From positions 1-37,380 of the forward strand of contig JAFUPC010000078.1 of the NCBI GenBank assembly GCA_017481495.1: a stretch of 37,380 bases of DNA, written 5' to 3'. The notes under the pieces were generated by a model that was given only the letters and a program-made list of their open reading frames with translations, was not told where the DNA came from and did not search any database. The translations under genes and the position numbers were made by a program. Shown piece by piece: positions 32,773 to 37,380 of the stretch (positions are counted from its first letter, which is position 1; each line of letters begins with the position of its first letter). The DNA comes from Clostridia bacterium (GTDB lineage: Bacteria; Bacillota; Clostridia; Oscillospirales; CAG-272).

Positions 32773-32815
32773 ATTATACCGCAAATGTATGAAAGCTGTG
32801 TGATGCGGATGTAAT
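32773..32815 (-). promoter_or_regulatory. Promoter of htrA with 11-bp-spaced hexamers (weaker Pho-like)
   Basis: On the minus strand ATTACA (32815-32810), ATCACA (32804-32799) and TTCATA (32793-32788) are 11 bp apart. Nine nt ending in GG then lead to TATAAT (32778-32773). Box-to-box and box-to--10 distances equal those at 481 and 1210, but the hexamers match less well. Confidence 0.45.
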
Positions 32816-32939
32816 TTTTTTTGAAAATACTCTGATGGTTTGTTATCATCCTGTTTAACATGATTTTCAGTCAGTGAAAGGCTTTTTCATATATGAAAAA
32901 ATCTCCGGGAAATCATGAAGCAAAAGTGAATCTTTTCTC

Positions 32940-32968
32940 TTGCTTTTTTGAACGATGTCTGCTATAAT
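32940..32968 (+). promoter_or_regulatory. Sigma-70 promoter of the third GH78 gene
   Basis: TTGCTT (32940-32945), 17 nt, TATAAT (32963-32968), about 40 nt before the start codon. The intergenic region 32660-33008 holds this promoter and the htrA promoter; I see no further gene in it. Confidence 0.7.
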
Positions 32969-33008
32969 ATATGGTAACAACGATTCTGTATTCCGGAGGT
33001 TTTCCCCC

Positions 33009-35210
33009 ATGTATCCCAAAAATCCTTTGGTAGGGTCGCGCTGGATCGGCACCGATGCCGCACCCGCATCCTGTCCCGTCATAAAACGGCACTTCGTTCT
33101 GCTGCCGGATAGTCTGCCTGCTGACCGCAGGTCAGCTGATAATGGGTCTTTTATAGATGCCGATCTGTTCATCACGGGACTCGGTTATTTTTCCGTGACA
33201 CTGAACGGACACGCACTGACCGATGACCGCTTTCAGCCGAACGTCACTGATTATGAAAAACGCGAATTTACCAAAATCACTTATCCCTGCCGCGATTCCT
33301 TTCGGCACCGCATCTATTATTGCCGGTATCCGGCCGGCGGATTCCTTGTGCCGGGGGAGAATGTGCTGGAAATCACGCTCGGCGGCGGATGGTACCACCA
33401 GACGGAGCGGGTGGCGGAGGGCGAGATGTCCTACGGCGATACGCTGAAAACGGTTTTTGCGCTTTATATTGGCAGAAACGAAATTCCTGCCATTGTTTCC
33501 GACGGTAGTGAGACATGGACTGCGGGCGAGATCGTCTATTCTAATCTATTCATCGGTGAATGCCACGACAGAACGAAAACGGACACCGTGCCAAAGCCCG
33601 TGACGGTTCTCCCCACACCGGATTCGATGCTCACCGAGCAGATCGGCATCCCCGACCGCGTCATCCGGCGCATCCTGCCGCGGAAACTGCATACCGTGGA
33701 CGGCAGAGTCGTGTACGATGCGGGGGAGAATATTTCCGGTGTTGTCCGCGTGACAAAACCGGACGGATGCGCGGTTCTGCGCTTTGCCGAAAATCTCCGT
33801 GCGGACGGAAGTCTTGATTTCGGTTCCACCGGATGGAACTATACCTGTTCCTCCGGCAAAAAACAGATCATGACCGATACCTTTGTCGGCATGGGAACCT
33901 TTGAACCGCAGTTCGTGTGGCACGGATTCCGGTATTTTGATGTGGAGGGCGACATTGATATGGCGGAAGTGCTGGTCATCCACAGCGACACGCCGGTCAC
34001 ATCCCGGTTTTCCTCGGACAATGAAGGACTGAATTTCCTTTATGATGCGTGGATCCGCACCCAGCTTGACAATATGCACGGCAGCATTCCCTCCGACTGT
34101 CCGCACAGGGAACGGCTCGGTTATACCGGAGACGGTCAGAACTGCGCGGAAGCGGCGATGATGCTTCTGGACACAAGGGAATTTTACCGCAAATGGATCA
34201 GAGATATTTTCGACTCCCAGGACAAAGCGCGCGGGCATATCCAGCATACCGCACCGTTCCAGGGTGGGGGCGGCGGCCCCGGCGGATGGGGATGCGCGGC
34301 GGTCATCGTGCCGTATCATTTCTGGAAGCAGTACGGCGAGACCGCTCTGATCCGGGAATATTACGACGGGATGCGGCAGTGGGTAACGTATCTTGAAAAC
34401 AGCATGGAAAACGGTCTTGTTGTGCGGGAAGAGGACGGCGGATGGTGTCTTGGCGACTGGTGTACGCTTGGAAAATGTGAGATCCCGGAGCCGTTTGTCA
34501 ACACATATTTCTTCGTGCGCAGTCTCCGAATGCTTATGGAAATTGCAGAGGCCATCGGAAAAACGGAGGACATCTGCGCCTACCGAACCCTTGACAGAAC
34601 CATGTGTGATGCTCTGATAGCCGCATATGCGGATGAGACCGGAACGCATTTCTGCGGCGGCATCCAGGGCGCGGATGCGTATGCCGTTGACATCGGGATC
34701 GCGGGAGCGCAGACCGCAGAACTGCTTGCAGAGAACTATGACCGAATGGGACACTTTGACACGGGATTCCTCGGCACCGACATTCTGCTCCGCGTCCTCT
34801 TTGAAACGGGACACGCCGACACCGCATACCGGCTTCTCTCGGCAGAGGAACGCGGTTCGTTCCTTTATATGAAGCGGCACGGAGCGACAACAATATGGGA
34901 AAGCTGGGACGGCGGCGGTTCCCACAATCACCCGATGTTCGGCGGCTGTGCGAGATTTCTGTTCTCGTATCTGCTCGGCATCGGACAGAAGACCGCCGGA
35001 TGGGAAATGCCCGTCATCAAGCCCATTCTTCCAAATGGACTGGACTTTATCCGGGGCAGCATGGAGACGGTGCGCGGCACATTCTCCGTTTCTCTGGAAC
35101 GGCACAGGGAGACGATGCACATAACCGTCACCACACCGTGCGATGCGGAGCTGGTATACGGTGATAAAACCGTGCCGCTCTACGCCGGAACGGTCACAGT
35201 CATCCTATAA
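33009..35210 (+). CDS. Alpha-L-rhamnosidase, GH78 (copy 3)
   Basis: A 733-residue cytoplasmic rhamnosidase. The lectin-like N-terminal domain (about 25-160) has ADLFITGLGYFSVTLNG and DVTDYE-type motifs of bacterial GH78. The middle beta domain includes VVYDAGENISGVVRV and FVWHGFRYFDVEG. The catalytic barrel has D363, E368 and D375 in DCPHRERLGYTGD and E631 in TTIWESW, which closely match the RhaB acids. It is a truer match to characterised rhamnosidases than copy 2. I start at ATG 33009 with GGAGG 9 nt upstream; an ATG at 32955 lies inside the promoter region and cannot be used. It has its own promoter and a hairpin after the stop. Confidence 0.94.
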   Translation: MYPKNPLVGSRWIGTDAAPASCPVIKRHFVLLPDSLPADRRSADNGSFIDADLFITGLGYFSVTLNGHALTDDRFQPNVTDYEKREFTKITYPCRDSFRHRIYYCRYPAGGFLVPGENVLEITLGGGWYHQTERVAEGEMSYGDTLKTVFALYIGRNEIPAIVSDGSETWTAGEIVYSNLFIGECHDRTKTDTVPKPVTVLPTPDSMLTEQIGIPDRVIRRILPRKLHTVDGRVVYDAGENISGVVRVTKPDGCAVLRFAENLRADGSLDFGSTGWNYTCSSGKKQIMTDTFVGMGTFEPQFVWHGFRYFDVEGDIDMAEVLVIHSDTPVTSRFSSDNEGLNFLYDAWIRTQLDNMHGSIPSDCPHRERLGYTGDGQNCAEAAMMLLDTREFYRKWIRDIFDSQDKARGHIQHTAPFQGGGGGPGGWGCAAVIVPYHFWKQYGETALIREYYDGMRQWVTYLENSMENGLVVREEDGGWCLGDWCTLGKCEIPEPFVNTYFFVRSLRMLMEIAEAIGKTEDICAYRTLDRTMCDALIAAYADETGTHFCGGIQGADAYAVDIGIAGAQTAELLAENYDRMGHFDTGFLGTDILLRVLFETGHADTAYRLLSAEERGSFLYMKRHGATTIWESWDGGGSHNHPMFGGCARFLFSYLLGIGQKTAGWEMPVIKPILPNGLDFIRGSMETVRGTFSVSLERHRETMHITVTTPCDAELVYGDKTVPLYAGTVTVIL

Positions 35211-35221
35211 CAGAAATACAG

Positions 35222-35257
35222 AACGGACTGTCGGCAGAATCGCGCGGGCAGTCCGTT
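35222..35257. terminator. Terminator between convergent genes
   Basis: AACGGACTG (35222-35230) pairs with CAGTCCGTT (35249-35257), a 9-bp stem, followed by GGTTGTTTTC on the plus strand. It ends the third GH78 gene and may also serve the convergent acyl-CoA ligase gene. Confidence 0.7.
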
Positions 35258-35284
35258 GGTTGTTTTCGGGGGGAGGGAGGAAAA

Positions 35285-37024
35285 TCAGGAAATGACGGTC
35301 TCCCCGGCAGGATGTTCCGTGTTTTCCGGGGCAGAACGCTTGATTTTCTTCGTGGTTGTCTTGACAAATTCCGTTTTCCGGATGATGAGACGGCGGATGT
35401 GCTTGTAGGGCGGCAGGGAATTGTTGATCTCCCGTGTCAGCTCCAGCAGAAGCGCGCGCAGTTTTTCCGCATATGCGGGATCTCCCTCCGTACAGCCGAG
35501 TACTTTTTCGGTCTCTGTTTTGTCGGGATAAACGGCGGCGCAGATGCGGAGATTGCCGTCCTGCTCCTCTGCATAAACCATACATTCCGCGACGATGGGC
35601 GAGCGGGACAGGTATGCTTCCAGCTCTTCCGGGAAAATTTTCTTGCCGCTCTGGGAGACGATCATCGACTTTTTTCTGCCGGTGATGCGGTAGGCGCCGG
35701 ATTTTGTCATTTGCGCAAGGTCACCGGTGTACAACCAGCCGTCGCGCAGGACTTCCGACGTGGCTTCCGGATTGTTGTGGTAGCCGAGCATGACGTTCGG
35801 CCCGCGCAGACAGAGTTCTCCGATGCCGTTTTCATCCGGGGAATCAATGCGTGCTTCCACGCCGCAGACAGGGAAGCCGGTGTCGTCCGCACAGCGGTAG
35901 AAATCGTCGTGCATCAGGGAAATGGGTGCGGTTTCCGTTAGACCGTAGCCGCAGTAGACGGCGTAGCCGAATCCTTCAAACAGCCGGAACGTGTCGGGAG
36001 ACAGCGGCGCCGCACCGACCAGAATCGCCCGCAGCTTGCCGCCGAAGAAATGATCGATCGTGGAAAAGATGCGCCGCTTGTGCTTCTGTCCCGTTTTGTC
36101 AGAGAGGAGCTGCAGCGTTTTCGACGTGACGCCGGATGCCGCGCGCTGGACACCGAGCAGAAGCTTGCCGCCTCTGGCATCTGCATAACTGCGGCGGACG
36201 AATTTCGCCATGAATTCCAGCACCGCCGGAACCGTGACGAGCATCGTCGGACGGAACAGGGAAAGATCCCGCGGAAGCCGGCGCAGATTGTCGTTGAATG
36301 CGATGCTGCCGCCGCTGTAAAGCATGGCAAGCGAGGTCGTGCATTCATAGGTATGGTGCAGGGGCAGATGGGAGAGCACGCGGTCGTCTCCTGTGATCTT
36401 CACGCGGCGGCAGACGTTGACGATGTCCGCGCAGATGTTGTGCTGGGAGAGAAGAACTCCTTTTGCGACTCCCGTGGTTCCGGAGGTATAGAGCAGAACA
36501 CCGGGCGCATCCGGATCGACTGTGTGATTTTCATAGCTCATACTGCCCTCCGCACGAAGCTCCGCGCCGCGGGAAAAATAAGTTTCCGCACAGGAAAGCG
36601 GAAGCCGCAGAAGACGGGGGTTCTCCATCGCGGCGATCTTTTCTTCCATGTCAGAGGTGTAGAAAATTGCCGCACATCCGGCATCTGTACACAAGCCGGA
36701 TAACTCATCCGACCGCAGATCGCGGTCCAGCGGTACGATCATGCCGCATCCGCATCCGATAGCAAGATAGGATACCGCCCAGAGATAGCTGTTTTTCCCG
36801 GTGACAGCGACGGTTTTACCTTCCAGTCCCATCGCGCAGAGATAGGCCGCGAGGTTTTTTACATCCTCCGCAAGCTCCGTATAGCTTTTGGTGATAATGC
36901 CGTCGTCGGTGTAGCCGTCGTGCCAGACATACGCACAGTTGACGGCATACCGCTTTTCAATGCCGTCCAGAAGTTCACGGAAATCGTTCATTTCCCAGGT
37001 TTCATATAAAGGTGCTTTTTTCAT
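35285..37024 (-). CDS. AMP-forming acyl-CoA synthetase (long-chain fatty acid type)
   Basis: A 579-residue adenylate-forming enzyme that should activate a carboxylic acid, probably a fatty acid, through acyl-AMP to acyl-CoA. The family motifs are complete: the phosphate loop YTSGTTGVAKG (180-189), YGLTET (360-365), YTGD (432-435), the hinge GRKK (449-452) and the C-terminal lysine region TTTKKIKR (about 557-564), which holds the catalytic Lys. No signal peptide. AAAGGA lies about 11 nt before the ATG. The exact acid cannot be called. The promoter carries a perfect palindrome over the -10 region (37095) and two weak Pho-like hexamers, so it is probably a regulated gene, perhaps for membrane lipid remodelling. 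Confidence 0.9.
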   Translation of the reverse strand: MKKAPLYETWEMNDFRELLDGIEKRYAVNCAYVWHDGYTDDGIITKSYTELAEDVKNLAAYLCAMGLEGKTVAVTGKNSYLWAVSYLAIGCGCGMIVPLDRDLRSDELSGLCTDAGCAAIFYTSDMEEKIAAMENPRLLRLPLSCAETYFSRGAELRAEGSMSYENHTVDPDAPGVLLYTSGTTGVAKGVLLSQHNICADIVNVCRRVKITGDDRVLSHLPLHHTYECTTSLAMLYSGGSIAFNDNLRRLPRDLSLFRPTMLVTVPAVLEFMAKFVRRSYADARGGKLLLGVQRAASGVTSKTLQLLSDKTGQKHKRRIFSTIDHFFGGKLRAILVGAAPLSPDTFRLFEGFGYAVYCGYGLTETAPISLMHDDFYRCADDTGFPVCGVEARIDSPDENGIGELCLRGPNVMLGYHNNPEATSEVLRDGWLYTGDLAQMTKSGAYRITGRKKSMIVSQSGKKIFPEELEAYLSRSPIVAECMVYAEEQDGNLRICAAVYPDKTETEKVLGCTEGDPAYAEKLRALLLELTREINNSLPPYKHIRRLIIRKTEFVKTTTKKIKRSAPENTEHPAGETVIS

Positions 37025-37094
37025 ACCGTTTTCGTCCTTTGATCTATGATACTGTGATACGGGTGCGCTCCGCCGATGCGCGGAAGTGCTTGAT

Positions 37095-37112
37095 ATGGTA
37101 TAAGTATACCAT
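37095..37112. promoter_or_regulatory. Palindromic operator over the -10 box of the acyl-CoA ligase
   Basis: ATGGTATA and TATACCAT are perfect inverted repeats separated by AG. The right half supplies the minus-strand TATACT -10. A dimeric repressor bound here would block the promoter. The repressor is unknown; the sequence does not look like a FapR or LexA site. Confidence 0.5.
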
Positions 37113-37134
37113 TCAAATATGAGTGTTATGTGAA
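37103..37134 (-). promoter_or_regulatory. Promoter of the acyl-CoA ligase with two 11-bp-spaced hexamers
   Basis: On the minus strand TTCACA (37134-37129) and CTCATA (37123-37118) are 11 bp apart. Nine nt ending in GG separate them from TATACT (37108-37103). The layout repeats that of the Pho-like promoters in this window but has only two boxes of moderate match. Confidence 0.35.
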
Positions 37135-37179
37135 CAAATTTCTGCTAATATGAAAAATAGAAAAAATTTCAAAAAACCA

Positions 37180-37208
37180 TTGACAAACGGGAGAATTTGT
37201 GGTATAAT
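37180..37208 (+). promoter_or_regulatory. Consensus sigma-70 promoter of the tRNA-Ser gene
   Basis: TTGACA (37180-37185), 17 nt, TATAAT (37203-37208), 36 nt before the mature 5' end. Confidence 0.85.
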
Positions 37209-37244
37209 ATATTCGTTGTCAAGCAACAGCGACTAAAATCATAC

Positions 37245-37336
37245 GGAGAAGTCGCGTAGTTGGTCGAGCGCGCGCGACTGGAAATCGCGTAACTACCAAA
37301 AATAGTTCGAGAGTTCGAATCTCTCCTTCTCCGCCA
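37245..37336 (+). tRNA. tRNA-Ser (anticodon GGA)
   Basis: GGAGAAG (37245-37251) pairs with CTTCTCC (37326-37332) in the acceptor stem, followed by discriminator G and an encoded CCA (37334-37336). The anticodon loop CTGGAAA sits on a CGCGA/TCGCG stem and gives anticodon GGA, which reads TCC and TCT. A long variable arm (AACTA...TAGTT) and the T arm with GTTCGAATC mark it as class II serine tRNA. Confidence 0.96.
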
Positions 37337-37337
37337 G

Positions 37338-37367
37338 AAAATCCAGCTCATACGAGTTGGATTTTTT
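37338..37367 (+). terminator. Terminator of the tRNA-Ser gene
   Basis: AAAATCCAGCTC (37338-37349) pairs with GAGTTGGATTTT (37354-37365), one G-U, with a 4-nt loop and a T run. Confidence 0.85.
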
Positions 37368-37380
37368 CATTTGTGTCCGC

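Noticed and set aside
33546..35120. Long minus-strand open frame (524 aa) opposite the third GH78
   Set aside because: Shadow of a gene with intact GH78 catalytic residues; no ribosome site and no domain.
37169..37351. 60-aa minus-strand frame containing RRRRDSNSRTIFGS
   Set aside because: This is the common false protein read from the antisense strand of a serine tRNA gene.
1..37380. CRISPR array, insertion sequence or prophage
   Set aside because: No regularly spaced direct repeats of CRISPR length, no transposase or phage structural motif, and no change in codon style were seen.

Overview
The window reads as a chromosome segment of an uncultured-type Clostridia bacterium (Oscillospiraceae/Ruminococcaceae-like), probably from a plant-fed gut. 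The grounds are Firmicutes-style AGGAGG ribosome binding sites, GGTATAAT promoters, a CIRCE element, DapF, an HtrA with a Gln/Asn-rich cytoplasmic head, MelA-type GH4, and many predicted cytoplasmic pectin-type glycosidases without signal peptides. Coding DNA is GC-rich at third positions and promoters are AT-rich. No phage, insertion sequence or CRISPR array was seen.

Layout. 1-440 is a decayed aldo/keto reductase. 481-4732 holds two transcription units: a 51-residue membrane peptide with a 107-residue 11-mer-repeat protein, then a tandemly duplicated ABC ATPase/permease pair. 4794-10277 holds an alpha-L-rhamnosidase (GH78), dapF with a terminator-like leader, and a beta-helix GH141-like protein. 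10292-12176 is a Na/Pi cotransporter with its promoter. 12219-16242 holds a Gfo/Idh/MocA oxidoreductase, CIRCE-controlled htpG, and a zinc-phospholipase-C-like gene cut by an in-frame TAG. 16279-18387 is an ECF sigma/anti-sigma pair. 18418-22352 is a lipoprotein solute-binding protein with a co-transcribed propeller protein, divergent from GH4. 22396-27239 carries GH4, an esterase, a polysaccharide deacetylase, a macro-domain protein and a VWA protein. 27247-30830 is an operon of a second GH78 and an unclassified glycosidase-like protein. 30857-37134 holds HtrA, a third GH78 and an acyl-CoA ligase. The window ends with a complete tRNA-Ser(GGA) gene.

How the parts fit. The glycosidase genes look like a dispersed set for rhamnose-rich pectin oligosaccharides taken up and processed inside the cell: three GH78 enzymes with all four catalytic acids, a GH141-like protein, a rhamnogalacturonan-lyase-like propeller, GH4, an esterase, a deacetylase and a lipoprotein binder. 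Most have a private sigma-70 promoter rather than sharing one locus.

The most interesting signal is regulatory. Three promoters (small-peptide unit, ABC operon, Na/Pi cotransporter) carry T(T/A/C)ACA-like hexamers at 11-bp spacing, with the last hexamer exactly 9 nt before a GG-preceded -10 box. This is the layout of PhoB/PhoP boxes. Two weaker matches precede htrA and the acyl-CoA ligase. I infer a phosphate-starvation or envelope-stress regulon that includes the uncharacterised repeat protein, the membrane peptide and the duplicated ABC exporter. A second oddity is stop-codon use: 26 intact genes end in TAA (15) or TGA (11) and none in TAG, while one conserved gene has an internal TAG.
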